Source: a virus. From it: DNA of 39,339 nt. Positions 17,032-24,119 of the stretch are shown in pieces (position 1 is the stretch's first letter; every line of letters begins with the position of its first letter). A program made the position numbers and the translations under genes. The DNA is taken from positions 1 through 39,339 of IMG/VR virus record IMGVR_UViG_3300031673_016560; one strand, written 5' to 3'. The notes under the pieces were generated by a model, which was given only the letters and a program-made list of their open reading frames with translations, was not told the origin of the DNA and ran no database searches.

Positions 17032-17259
17032 TTAGCCTTTATACGTATCTTTTTCAGTGATAGAAATTGTTTCATTTCCCATCATAATGCGGATTTGTGG
17101 AACCTGCTGCCATGATCCTTCAAGCTGTAACAGGGAACGAACTTCGAATACGCCGGTGGCAATATCCATTTTTTGGAGGTTTGGCGCAAGCTTCTGAAGG
17201 GCTTGAAGCACCGTGTTATCGCCGCGATTGTCTATTATTACCGGTATCTTGTCCGCCAT
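17032..17259 (-). pseudogene. Truncated N-terminus of a PLD/helicase-type defence protein
   Basis: This frame of 75 residues reads like the start of a phospholipase-D-like domain at the front of large SNF2-type helicases: KIPVIIDNRGDNTVLQALQ, then DIATGVFEVRSLLQLEG, then VPQIRIMMGNE. It stops where the rest of the domain should begin, six bases before hsdM. I chose the ATG at 17259 because GGAAAGG stands just upstream. It is most simply the remnant of a replaced defence gene, now acting as a leader cistron for hsdM, but a stand-alone small protein cannot be excluded. Confidence 0.55.
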
Positions 17260-17303
17260 GTCTGCCTTTCCGCAAAAGTATAACAAGAGACAATTCCGGC
17301 CAA

Positions 17304-17331
17304 ATCATACCATCGCAGGCCAAGAATGCAA
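17304..17331 (-). promoter_or_regulatory. Putative promoter of the leftward restriction operon
   Basis: On the minus strand TTGCAT and TATGAT are 16 bases apart, about 45 bases upstream of the start at 17259. No gene is read leftward between here and the rightward His-Xaa-Ser genes, so a promoter is needed in this gap. It would drive the truncated gene, hsdMSR and probably the genes below. Confidence 0.45.
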
Positions 17332-17449
17332 GCCAATTTTGGACGCCAAGAAGTGAAAACTTGAGCCTCTTTATGCCCAAAAGCCCCCCAAAAGCCCCGA
17401 TTCCTGCCCAAAACGCCGCTTCATTACTCTGGTTTGGTCTGTTTTTTCC

Positions 17450-17477
17450 TTGCTTTTCAGCGGGGATAGTATATAAT
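17450..17477 (+). promoter_or_regulatory. Putative promoter of the His-Xaa-Ser operon
   Basis: TTGCTT and a perfect TATAAT are 16 bases apart, about 115 bases upstream of the DUF6804 start. This is the only consensus-like rightward promoter seen in the gap, which spans 17260-17590 and otherwise holds the divergent promoter and a leader hairpin. Confidence 0.5.
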
Positions 17478-17493
17478 CCTCATAGTTTTTAGC

Positions 17494-17534
17494 GGATTGG
17501 GTTGAGGTGAGCCGTTCAACCACACCCCAATTCC
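17494..17534 (+). promoter_or_regulatory. Leader hairpin of the His-Xaa-Ser operon
   Basis: GGTTGA (17500-17505) pairs with TCAACC (17516-17521) around a 10-base loop, and GGATTG (17494-17499) with CAATTCC (17528-17534) can extend it. It lies between the putative promoter and the first gene, so it would be in the 5' untranslated RNA. No T-run follows, so it is not a simple terminator. Confidence 0.35.
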
Positions 17535-17590
17535 GGGAGCTTTTGATGTAATATCGCCGCGTTCCGACTAATTCAGTAAGGAGCGAAAAT

Positions 17591-17917
17591 ATGAAAAGAC
17601 GCCCCCATTTAATTCCTGCTCTGATTGCAGCTCTCATGTTAGTTGGTGCTTTGGAACGCTGGCCTTACGGTTACTATCAACTGCTCAGATTGGTAGTGTG
17701 TGGCGTCGGCGTGTTTGTAGCCTACATGGCATACAACTGGAAGAAACTGTGGGTAACTTGGGTGTTTGGCTTTGTGGCTTTATTGTTCAATCCACTGGTT
17801 CCGATTCATCTTTCGCGTGAGATATGGCAGCCGATAGATTTAATCTGCGCCATATCGTTTACTGTTGTTGCATTCGTTTTGAAAGAGCCGATGAAAGAAA
17901 GAAAGGAAGGACAATAG
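17591..17917 (+). CDS. DUF6804-type small membrane protein
   Basis: This 108-residue protein has about four membrane-spanning helices (IPALIAALMLVGA; LLRLVVCGVGVFVAYMAY; WVTWVFGFVALLFNPLVP; LICAISFTVVAFVL). The pattern PYGYYQLLRLVVC and NPLVPIHLSREIWQPIDL fits the DUF6804 family of unknown function. AAGGAG precedes the ATG. It is the first gene of the rightward block and reads into the hxs genes. It may help anchor or export the modified peptide, but the family occurs in other settings too, so this is only context. Confidence 0.8.
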   Translation: MKRRPHLIPALIAALMLVGALERWPYGYYQLLRLVVCGVGVFVAYMAYNWKKLWVTWVFGFVALLFNPLVPIHLSREIWQPIDLICAISFTVVAFVLKEPMKERKEGQ

Positions 17918-17918
17918 C

Positions 17919-18056
17919 TTGCGCCAGCCACACTTAGGTCGATGGTTGCGTTGGCAATTCTCGCTACTTCTATGTGTCTTTGTGTGTGCGCCAGCCGTGT
18001 TGCCTCTGGTAGTGTTGGCTCCACATTTGAGCGAAAAAAGGCAAGGATTGAAGTAA
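17919..18056 (+). CDS. 45-residue hydrophobic peptide in the hxs operon
   Basis: This short frame starts at TTG two bases after the DUF6804 stop and ends in TAA, 30 bases before hxsD. It encodes a basic start (RQPHLGRWLRWQ), one membrane helix (FSLLLCVFVCAPAVLPLVVL) and a charged tail. AAGGAAGG lies about 10 bases upstream. The orderly positive-hydrophobic-charged layout and tight spacing suggest a real small membrane protein, but the start codon is weak. Confidence 0.45.
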   Translation: MRQPHLGRWLRWQFSLLLCVFVCAPAVLPLVVLAPHLSEKRQGLK

Positions 18057-18086
18057 ACAAGTGACCATATTTAAGGATGGCGGACA

Positions 18087-18422
18087 ATGAATCCTGGTAA
18101 TTTGGAACATATGCCTAACGGCAAGGTCAAGGTTAGCTTGGATGTTGGCCTTTACTCCCGTGATGCGATTCTCAGTACGGCGTACCGCTTCACACACAAG
18201 TGTTTTATCAACTTGCTGTCGTATGGAGTTGAAATAGCACACGTCGAATTCTCAAATAAGAATGACGACAAGTCCGACCTCACTGTTCTGGTTAACGAAT
18301 TTTTGAACGAACTTATAGACCAACAACTCAGATTTCGCATCAACAGTGAAACAAAAGACATCCAGCGTGCAATTGTGAAGGAGGCATTTGCTCCACTTGA
18401 GAATATCCCTGGGTCCGATTAA
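18087..18422 (+). CDS. hxsD: His-Xaa-Ser system protein HxsD
   Basis: This 111-residue protein sits where HxsD is expected, before the two radical SAM enzymes. Its sequence (VSLDVGLYSRDAILSTAYRFTHKC, then a C-terminal LVNEFLNELIDQQLRFRINSET) fits the small HxsD family known only from this system. Its biochemical role is not established; a scaffold or recognition partner is plausible. AAGGA precedes the start; an internal ATG at 18111 is an alternative. It lies 23 bases before hxsB. Confidence 0.8.
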   Translation: MNPGNLEHMPNGKVKVSLDVGLYSRDAILSTAYRFTHKCFINLLSYGVEIAHVEFSNKNDDKSDLTVLVNEFLNELIDQQLRFRINSETKDIQRAIVKEAFAPLENIPGSD

Positions 18423-18445
18423 TAACACGTTACGTTCAAAGCAGT

Positions 18446-19927
18446 ATGCCGAACCAAGAGAACTATAAACTGTTGCCCTTCAAGTTTCTCCGCCTCAAGA
18501 ATAAAACAATAGTTACGAACATGGGCGGAGATTTTCTGCTTCTTCCCGATGACGTTTTCAGACGATTCGTAAACTATGAAATACAACAGTCTGAACGTGT
18601 ATATTTAGACCTAAAAGCCAAACACTTTATCTACGACGAGTCTCCACATTTGCCCATCCAGTTGCTTGCCACGCAGTATCGCACGAAGAAGAGTTTCTTA
18701 CGGAACTTCACATCGTTGCACATGATAGTGGTAACTTTGCGGTGTAATCAGAAGTGCCGATATTGCCAAGTATCCAGCGAGCACGCAGATGCAGAGCAGT
18801 TTGACATGACAAGTCAGACAGCAAAGAAATGTGTTGACTTGATATTCAAAACTCCCTCCCCATACGTAAAGATTGAATTTCAGGGCGGGGAGCCTCTTTT
18901 GAATTTTGAGGTCATAAAGTATATCGTTGAATATGCTGAGAGTGTAAATCGCCAATACAATAAAGACTTGGAGTTTGTTATCTGTACGAATTTGGTTTTG
19001 ATTACAGACGACCAGTTAGTTTATTGCAAGGACCACGGAATTAACATTTCAACATCAATTGACGGTCCGCCCGATGTACACAACGGCAATCGACTCACCG
19101 AAGACGGCAGAGGTAGTTATGACAAGGTGCTAAAGGGCCTTGAAAAAGCTCGTAGAATACTGGACTTTAATAAAGTCGCTGCGCTTATGGCTACCACAAA
19201 AGCAAGCTTGGGTCGTTTCCCTGAGATTGTTGACCATTACATTCTCCTTGGTTTTCACCGTATATTCTTCAGGTCGCTTAATCCATATGGCAGGGCAAGA
19301 AAGCATCAGAAAATTCTTGGCTACAGCACGGACGATTTCTTGCAATCGTGCTGTGAAGGGTTGGAACACATAATCAAGCTCAACTTGGCAGGAACGCACT
19401 TTGTGGAAGAATACTCATGCTTACTATTAACACGGATGCTCACACCATTTACCACTGGCTATGTTGACCTGCAATCACCGACGGGGGCCGGTATCGGTGG
19501 CGTAATATATGATTATGATGGTCGAATTTATGTAGCCGATGAAGGTCGTATGTTAGCCAAGGAGGGTGATACGAAATTCTTGATGGGGCATGTTGACGGT
19601 CAGTTTGAGGCTATTTTTGGTGGTGCTACCGTACGAAGAACAATAGAGGTATCCTGCGTCGAGTGCTTGCCGCAGTGTATAGATTGCGCTTTCCAAATGT
19701 GGTGCGGAGCTGACCCGGTACGCAACTATGCCATTCAAGGTGACCTGGTTGGCCATCGACCGACTAACGAATTTTGTAGGAAAAACATGGGGATAGTAAA
19801 ATATTGGCTGGAGAAGCTTGACAATGCTGACGACGCCCTTTGGGACGTTATTTGGTCTTGGGTCACGGCCGTGCCTATCAGTACTATTTGCTCGTTTGGA
19901 ATGAAACATAGTATATGCGAAGCATAA
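18446..19927 (+). CDS. hxsB: Radical SAM maturase HxsB
   Basis: HxsB is one of two radical SAM enzymes of the His-Xaa-Ser system, presumed to modify the HxsA peptide. It is 493 residues. The iron-sulfur motif is CNQKCRYC (Cys 100, 104, 107), followed by QGGEPLL for SAM binding. A C-terminal cysteine-rich segment (SCVECLPQCIDCAFQMWCG, then a later EFC) fits a SPASM-type domain with extra clusters. No P-loop or signal peptide is present. The reaction is unproven. It overlaps hxsC by 13 bases, so both enzymes are probably made together. Confidence 0.92.
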   Translation: MPNQENYKLLPFKFLRLKNKTIVTNMGGDFLLLPDDVFRRFVNYEIQQSERVYLDLKAKHFIYDESPHLPIQLLATQYRTKKSFLRNFTSLHMIVVTLRCNQKCRYCQVSSEHADAEQFDMTSQTAKKCVDLIFKTPSPYVKIEFQGGEPLLNFEVIKYIVEYAESVNRQYNKDLEFVICTNLVLITDDQLVYCKDHGINISTSIDGPPDVHNGNRLTEDGRGSYDKVLKGLEKARRILDFNKVAALMATTKASLGRFPEIVDHYILLGFHRIFFRSLNPYGRARKHQKILGYSTDDFLQSCCEGLEHIIKLNLAGTHFVEEYSCLLLTRMLTPFTTGYVDLQSPTGAGIGGVIYDYDGRIYVADEGRMLAKEGDTKFLMGHVDGQFEAIFGGATVRRTIEVSCVECLPQCIDCAFQMWCGADPVRNYAIQGDLVGHRPTNEFCRKNMGIVKYWLEKLDNADDALWDVIWSWVTAVPISTICSFGMKHSICEA

Positions 19928-21090
19928 AATGCCATACCATACGGTTGCCAGGCTCTATACTGGCTAAAGCAACCCGCATTCCGCAGAAGAAAAGACTTCG
20001 TGCCGATTACATATTACTAACGGACACAGGGGCAATTAGAGATTACAAGGGATATGCAGCTATTGTTGTCGAGGATGCCAAGGTAGACATTTGCAAGAGC
20101 CAACTAAAGAACGTACCTTTGATTGTGGTGACCGATGGCCTGTCCGACGTACATGAAAATGATATAGCGCAGGTAGATTCGGAGGGCAAAGTCCTTTCTA
20201 TTCTATACGAAACTGAGTCGCCACACAATTCTTTGTTCTTAACAGAGCGCTGTAATTCCATGTGTATTATGTGTCCTCAGAGACCGAAGCCGGGCGCTAA
20301 GGATAGAATCGAGACCAACAGGCACTTAATTCGACTGATTGCCCAAAGCCCTGTCCAAGCCCCTGAGTACCTAACCCTAACGGGCGGCGAACCAACACTA
20401 TTGGGCGATAGATTGATTGACTTGATAAAAGAATGTCTCCAGAAGCTTCCGCAAACAAAGCTTGTGCTTCTTACAAATGGCCGCAGGTTTAAAGATATTA
20501 GTTATGTCGACAAATTAGCCATGGTTGCCCAGGGGCGCTTAAGGATAGACATTCCCCTATATTACGATGTGGATACAGAACACGACAGGACCATGGGAGT
20601 GAAGGGAGCTTTTGTTGAAACGATTCAAGGGCTGCATAATCTGGCCCTATACGAATTGCCAATTGGAATTAGAATTGTTATTTTAGCATCGAATTACACC
20701 AGACTTCCAGAAATTGCTGATTATATCTATCGTAACCTGACCTTTGTTTCCCACGTGGCACTGATGGGTTTAGAAGTGCGTGATTTGGCCGAAGACAATC
20801 TTGAGCGCGTATGGGTTGACCCATATGATTATCAGAGTCACCTTTTGAAGGCTTGTAAGTACCTGTTTCGGCGAGCCATACCGGTTTCAATTTACAATCA
20901 CCAATTGTGTGTTATCCCCAAAGACCTGTGGCCGCTTTCGAGAAAATCTATATCTGCTTGGAAAAATATCTATATCCCCATCTGTAAGGATTGCCAAGAA
21001 AGGCAAAGGTGCGGGGGGTTTTTTGCTTCGGCGACTCTAAACCACTCGGCGCATATATCTCCAATCAGTGTTTCACAGAACTTCGTCTGA
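19915..21090 (+). CDS. hxsC: Radical SAM maturase HxsC
   Basis: HxsC is the second radical SAM enzyme of the cassette, 391 residues. The cluster motif is CNSMCIMC (Cys 113, 117, 120), after an N-terminal domain of about 105 residues lacking cysteine motifs; TGGEPTLL follows. The tail has CKDCQERQRCGG, the three-cysteine signature typical of HxsC, then a short Ser/His-rich end. Its start lies inside the end of hxsB. It is expected to act on HxsA with HxsB and HxsD; the chemistry is unknown. Confidence 0.92.
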   Translation: MRSIKCHTIRLPGSILAKATRIPQKKRLRADYILLTDTGAIRDYKGYAAIVVEDAKVDICKSQLKNVPLIVVTDGLSDVHENDIAQVDSEGKVLSILYETESPHNSLFLTERCNSMCIMCPQRPKPGAKDRIETNRHLIRLIAQSPVQAPEYLTLTGGEPTLLGDRLIDLIKECLQKLPQTKLVLLTNGRRFKDISYVDKLAMVAQGRLRIDIPLYYDVDTEHDRTMGVKGAFVETIQGLHNLALYELPIGIRIVILASNYTRLPEIADYIYRNLTFVSHVALMGLEVRDLAEDNLERVWVDPYDYQSHLLKACKYLFRRAIPVSIYNHQLCVIPKDLWPLSRKSISAWKNIYIPICKDCQERQRCGGFFASATLNHSAHISPISVSQNFV

Positions 21091-21105
21091 AGAATAGCCT
21101 CAAAG

Positions 21106-21124
21106 CAGTAGAACTGTTTTTTTT
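21106..21124 (+). terminator. Weak terminator-like hairpin after hxsC
   Basis: CAGT-AGA-ACTG is followed directly by eight T. The stem is only 4 bp, so termination would be partial. It separates hxsC from hxsA, which has its own promoter. Confidence 0.35.
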
Positions 21125-21235
21125 GATTGAGAAAATATCGGCATAGTACAGTTTTTTTGCATCCCTAAGGCATTGTAAAAGCGTAGCTTAAGGTCTTGTG
21201 GCATCTCCCGACCAGAGAAATCCCGAAAAATTTGC

Positions 21236-21265
21236 TTGACAAAAAGGACCAAGAGCTGGTAAATT
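21236..21265 (+). promoter_or_regulatory. Putative promoter of hxsA
   Basis: A perfect TTGACA is followed after 18 bases by TAAATT, about 50 bases upstream of the hxsA start. A separate promoter for the precursor gene would allow it to be made in excess over the enzymes. Confidence 0.55.
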
Positions 21266-21313
21266 GCTAAAAAGTGGCTTGTTTGAACCGGCTTTCTGGT
21301 GAGAGGTCATATT

Positions 21314-21628
21314 ATGAGGAAGCTAAGGTTTTCGTTCAGCAAATTTTTGCGGAAGCTGTTCTTTCGTAAGTTGTTCTACCTGGTAAGCTCTGCGGTGGTG
21401 AGCTTAACATTGCTGGGCAGTTCGGTGAAAGCTGCACCGGGTGGTAGTGCAGGAAGTGCTCAGAGTGAGTTGAAGCGACCGTCAAAGCGGTTAATTCTTA
21501 AGCAAGCCGCATCTTATCTTGGCAATCAGGAACTGGACCATTGTTGGCATTCATCGCACGTATCCCATGCATCCCATGCGTCCCACGCGTCCCACGCGTC
21601 GCATGCGTCCCACGCGTCCGGATTCTAA
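21314..21628 (+). CDS. hxsA: His-Xaa-Ser repeat precursor peptide HxsA
   Basis: HxsA is the presumed substrate of the radical SAM enzymes. This one is 104 residues. A strongly basic start and one hydrophobic segment (LFYLVSSAVVSLTLLGSS, ending AAPGG) form a signal peptide or anchor. A middle region follows (SKRLILKQAASYLG). The C-terminus has eight H-x-S triads (HSS, HVS, then six HAS) ending GF, with one Cys just before. The protein is likely exported. AGAGGT precedes the ATG at 21314; an in-frame GTG 15 bases upstream is less likely. Confidence 0.9.
   Translation: MRKLRFSFSKFLRKLFFRKLFYLVSSAVVSLTLLGSSVKAAPGGSAGSAQSELKRPSKRLILKQAASYLGNQELDHCWHSSHVSHASHASHASHASHASHASGF
21548..21619 (+). repeat. 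9-bp tandem repeats encoding H-x-S triads
   Basis: Eight 9-base units of the form CAY GCG TCC lie in frame at the 3' end of hxsA. The last six encode HAS. Unit-number change by slippage would alter the number of triads without shifting the frame. Confidence 0.85.
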
Positions 21629-21798
21629 GATAAGTCCGGCTCCGAGGCTAAAGGGTCAGAACGGCTATCTGTTCACACGGTCTGGAAATCATCAGGAAGC
21701 TATATAAGGTGGTAGTACAATCGCTATTAAAGAAAGCGAGGTCGCTCCACGTGCTGTGGGTTTCCAATTCTAAGTAACGAAATAAAACAGAAGCCTTA

Positions 21799-21860
21799 GA
21801 GGGTACTCACCCTGTTCTCGTCGTAGAATTCTATTGATTTCCCCTATTGGTAGTACCCTC
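21799..21860. repeat. 9-bp inverted repeat downstream of hxsA
   Basis: GAGGGTACT (21799-21807) and AGTACCCTC (21852-21860) pair perfectly across 44 bases. Related GGTAGTAC and ACCACTACC stretches flank it, so a larger fold is possible. Confidence 0.4.
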
Positions 21861-22161
21861 AATTACCACTACCTGCTTCGAGTCAGTCCGGTCGATGGCA
21901 ACCATGACATAGTCTCGACACTCCCCGACTGCCAGTCAACTCCGCCTAAGGTCGTGCCCACCGGTTTTGCCTCGATTACTCCCGCTGCTTTGCGGTCTGT
22001 GGCTCTGGGCCTGTGGAGATTTTAGCCCCCCTGCCCCCTTATTGCGGGCTATGTGCTATCCTGACACCCCTAAAAAGGCTCAAATAGGTCACATGCGCCT
22101 ACCTCAGCCTGCAAAATCAGCGAATTTTGCGTGAGCGGATATATGGAACCATCGCAAGCCA

Positions 22162-22189
22162 CCCCCCCTGCTTCGGGAACGTGGGGGGG
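22162..22189. repeat. C7/G7 hairpin
   Basis: Seven C (22162-22168) face seven G (22183-22189) across a 14-base loop. Such a stem would be very stable; no T-run follows on either side at once. Confidence 0.4.
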
Positions 22190-22444
22190 CCTTGTCAAAA
22201 AAACCCTTGAAAAAAAAGACGCTGCTGGGCCTGCGGTACACGCTTGGCGCACCCCAGAGATTTAATAGGCCCCCCACCGTTTGCCCCAGCACGCCCAAAA
22301 ACGGCCAGCAAGGGGCGGTTTACGCAAAAAGTCCGCCCGGACCGTCTTGGACTACCCTTTTTTTTCAAAACCGGCCTCTAACAAGGGCTTTATTGCGGGC
22401 TGCGTGCATCGACAATCTCAAAATGGGGCCAGCTTGATATGTGG

Positions 22445-22476
22445 GGCCCCCTGTTTTTCCGAACTCAGGGGGGGCC
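22445..22476. repeat. GC-rich hairpin downstream of terS
   Basis: CCCCCTG (22447-22453) pairs with CAGGGGG (22466-22472) across 12 bases, and outer GG/CC can add pairs if two G bulge. On the minus strand it lies about 55 bases beyond the terS stop and may end or stabilise that transcript. Confidence 0.4.
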
Positions 22477-22531
22477 TTCCCCCCTCCCCCCCCGCCCTTA
22501 GCGGTTATTGTGAATACTATGGCAAAAGGCT

Positions 22532-22978
22532 TCACAATACTAAGCCATTGCCAGCGCTTTCGGCGCTCTCCAACAACGCCAACTGCCCTTGTAACCACTT
22601 TTTACGCTCCTCTGGCTCTTGAGGTGGCTCAAAAGGCCTGACAACGTGCTCCTTACGCTCGGTGAAGATGTTTTTGTATTTGCCGAGAAGCTCAAGCGCC
22701 CGCAGCCTGTCCGAATTGTTGACCCGTGCATCGTCAGAGGCAAAAGCAATAGCCTTGAGGCCAGAGATAATCTCTTTGACCTCTACCTTGTTCTCAACGG
22801 TAATATCGGCACTCAGTCTGTCAATTTCCGCCCGAACCTCAACATTTTTCAACAGTCTTTGCCCTTGCGAGTACGCAGTCTTCGGGCTGTAGCCTGTTCT
22901 CTTTGCTGCCTTTGTTGCGTTCCAGTCTTTGATGTACTCTCGGCAAAACGCTTTCTGTTTGTTGTTCAGTCTTGTCAT
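22532..22978 (-). CDS. terS: Small terminase subunit
   Basis: This 148-residue protein fits the Terminase_2-type small subunit, which recognises the DNA to be packaged and hands it to the large terminase. The N-terminal HTH region reads LNNKQKAFCREYIKDWNATKAAKRTGYSPKTAY, followed by an oligomerisation part (LLKNVEVRAEIDRL) and a C-terminal tail. AGGAG precedes the ATG. It is the last gene of a leftward operon inside the element and is not next to a large terminase, so it may redirect a helper phage's packaging, as terS does in PICI satellites. Confidence 0.85.
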   Translation of the reverse strand: MTRLNNKQKAFCREYIKDWNATKAAKRTGYSPKTAYSQGQRLLKNVEVRAEIDRLSADITVENKVEVKEIISGLKAIAFASDDARVNNSDRLRALELLGKYKNIFTERKEHVVRPFEPPQEPEERKKWLQGQLALLESAESAGNGLVL

Positions 22979-22986
22979 ACGTGCTC

Positions 22987-23097
22987 CTAATCTGCTGTTT
23001 TGTGTTGGTTCTGTTCTACCGTCGAAATGTGAGCCTGCACCAAGGTTCTAATTGCCGCTTTGATATGCTCCGTTAGCTCCGAGCAAGCCTCGGTCAT
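22987..23097 (-). CDS. 36-residue coupled peptide upstream of terS
   Basis: This short frame (MTEACSELTEHIKAAIRTLV and on) starts in the ATGA overlap with the stop of the HTH protein gene and stops within the ribosome site of terS. The predicted product is one amphipathic helix. The close packing on both sides suggests a real small gene of the packaging operon. Function is unknown. Confidence 0.55.
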   Translation of the reverse strand: MTEACSELTEHIKAAIRTLVQAHISTVEQNQHKTAD

Positions 23098-23498
23098 CGT
23101 TTCTGCCCTTCAAGCCTCTGTTCTATGGCCTCTATCCGTTCCAGTAATTCCCTGAGTTCTTTGTGCTTTAGAAAGTGCTCTATGATGTCTTTCGCCGTCA
23201 GCCGCTTCAGGCGGTCGTCTTTGTGGTCCAGCAACCCCACGAGTGTCTCAACTGCCTTCGTCAAACTCTGCGATAATACCCCGAAAGCCTCAGAGGTAAC
23301 CTCGTCCCGCTGCCGGTCAAGCTCAGCCTTAAACTCCGGCATTTTCAGCCACTCGTAAAGCGTTGTCCTGTTGAGGTCGGCTTTCTTGCAGGCTTCGGTA
23401 TACGTCGCGCTTGTAACTATCAGCGGAATAGCCTTAAGTTGCCTTTCGGTCAGTTTCTGTTCTTGGCCGTTTTGTTGTTTTTCGTTGGATTCTGTCAT
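23094..23498 (-). CDS. HTH/coiled-coil protein, terminase-small-like
   Basis: This 134-residue protein has an HTH of the type used by small terminase subunits (LTERQLKAIPLIVTSATYTEACKKADLNRTTLYEWL, given here as residues about 15-50), then a long helical region ending RELLERIEAIEQRLEG. I chose the ATG at 23498 because it overlaps the previous stop (ATGA). It may be a second DNA-recognition protein for packaging, or a transcription regulator of the operon. Two terminase-like HTH proteins in one operon is unusual. Confidence 0.65.
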   Translation of the reverse strand: MTESNEKQQNGQEQKLTERQLKAIPLIVTSATYTEACKKADLNRTTLYEWLKMPEFKAELDRQRDEVTSEAFGVLSQSLTKAVETLVGLLDHKDDRLKRLTAKDIIEHFLKHKELRELLERIEAIEQRLEGQKR

Positions 23499-23854
23499 TT
23501 TTTCTTTGCCTTCGCTTTGTTCTGTTCTACAAGCTTTTGGATGGATTCGGGAACTATCTGCTCGCACACGTAAAGTTCGTAGTCAAGCTTTTCGTAGAAC
23601 TCCTTTACCTCAGGGTCATTTCGGTCTTGCTTCAGTTGGGGGAGAAGGGCTTCTCCGTGCCTTATCTGGCGTTCCGTTGCTGCTATATCTTCCTCAGTAA
23701 AATCCTCAGGATGGGCCTTTTGGTAGTCCCACAATACGACATAGAAAGCGTAATTGCCTATTGGGTTCTTGTTCCAAAGAGTATGCTCTGCTACCGGAAG
23801 GACCTCAAAGACCTTCTTTTCGAGAGTATCCAGGCATCTCTTAATGCTGCTCAC
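23495..23854 (-). CDS. Unrecognised 119-residue protein of the terS operon
   Basis: No family was recognised. It begins with an amphipathic helix (SIKRCLDTLEKKV) like those of its two upstream neighbours, has a central aromatic stretch (NYAFYVVLWDYQK) and an acidic helical second half, and ends in a lysine-rich tail (KAKAKKK). It overlaps both neighbours by 4 bases. A structural or assembly-modifying role is possible, but unproven. Confidence 0.6.
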   Translation of the reverse strand: MSSIKRCLDTLEKKVFEVLPVAEHTLWNKNPIGNYAFYVVLWDYQKAHPEDFTEEDIAATERQIRHGEALLPQLKQDRNDPEVKEFYEKLDYELYVCEQIVPESIQKLVEQNKAKAKKK

Positions 23855-24114
23855 ACTTGTCCCTCCGTACCGTTGCTATGTATCGAACCAAATCTTTCCT
23901 TTCGTGCTGCAACCTCATTCGAAGCCATAAGGATGCTTACCGTGTGGCCAGGGCCTTTTGGTTGCGTAAGGGTTAGCCACTCCTCCACCGGCGGCAACGC
24001 TTCTTGCTCTGGGTCTCCTTCGCGGAACAGGATTATCCTCGTTATAGTTCCTTGGCTTGGACCCATGCCCAGTTTCCGTTCAATTTTCTTGACCCGGCTT
24101 GTCAGGTAACTCAT
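23851..24114 (-). CDS. Unrecognised 87-residue protein of the terS operon
   Basis: No family was recognised. It begins YLTSRVKKIERKLG, then GTITRIILFREGDPE; the next protein upstream has the same plan (SIERRVARIEGKLR, then TVHIAYFGDDE). An N-terminal helix followed by one beta strand suggests a shared small fold. Its stop overlaps the next start by 4 bases and it starts 5 bases after the upstream gene. Confidence 0.6.
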   Translation of the reverse strand: MSYLTSRVKKIERKLGMGPSQGTITRIILFREGDPEQEALPPVEEWLTLTQPKGPGHTVSILMASNEVAARKERFGSIHSNGTEGQV

Positions 24115-24119
24115 GGTCT

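Larger units (their letters stand above)
21629..22531. other. 900-bp C-rich interval without a convincing gene
   Basis: No reading frame here has a good ribosome site or a recognisable product. The interval holds: a 9-bp inverted repeat (21799-21807/21852-21860); an 18-base imperfect direct repeat, TTATTGCGGGCT then RYGTGC (22039-22056 and 22390-22407); and two GC hairpins (22162-22189 and 22445-22476). Runs of C are frequent on the plus strand in the right half. It lies downstream of both hxsA (rightward) and the terS operon (leftward), so it may hold a noncoding RNA or be decayed sequence. Confidence 0.5.

Noticed and set aside
21548-21619. Short tandem repeats that could suggest a CRISPR or other array
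   Set aside because: The 9-base units are in frame and encode H-x-S triads at the end of hxsA; there are no spacers.
21834-22025. 63-residue rightward frame after hxsA
   Set aside because: No ribosome site and no recognisable domain; it lies in a structured, gene-poor interval.
22070-22298. Two overlapping leftward frames of 60 and 64 residues in the C-rich interval
   Set aside because: They run through homopolymers and a GC hairpin in different frames, as chance frames do in such DNA.
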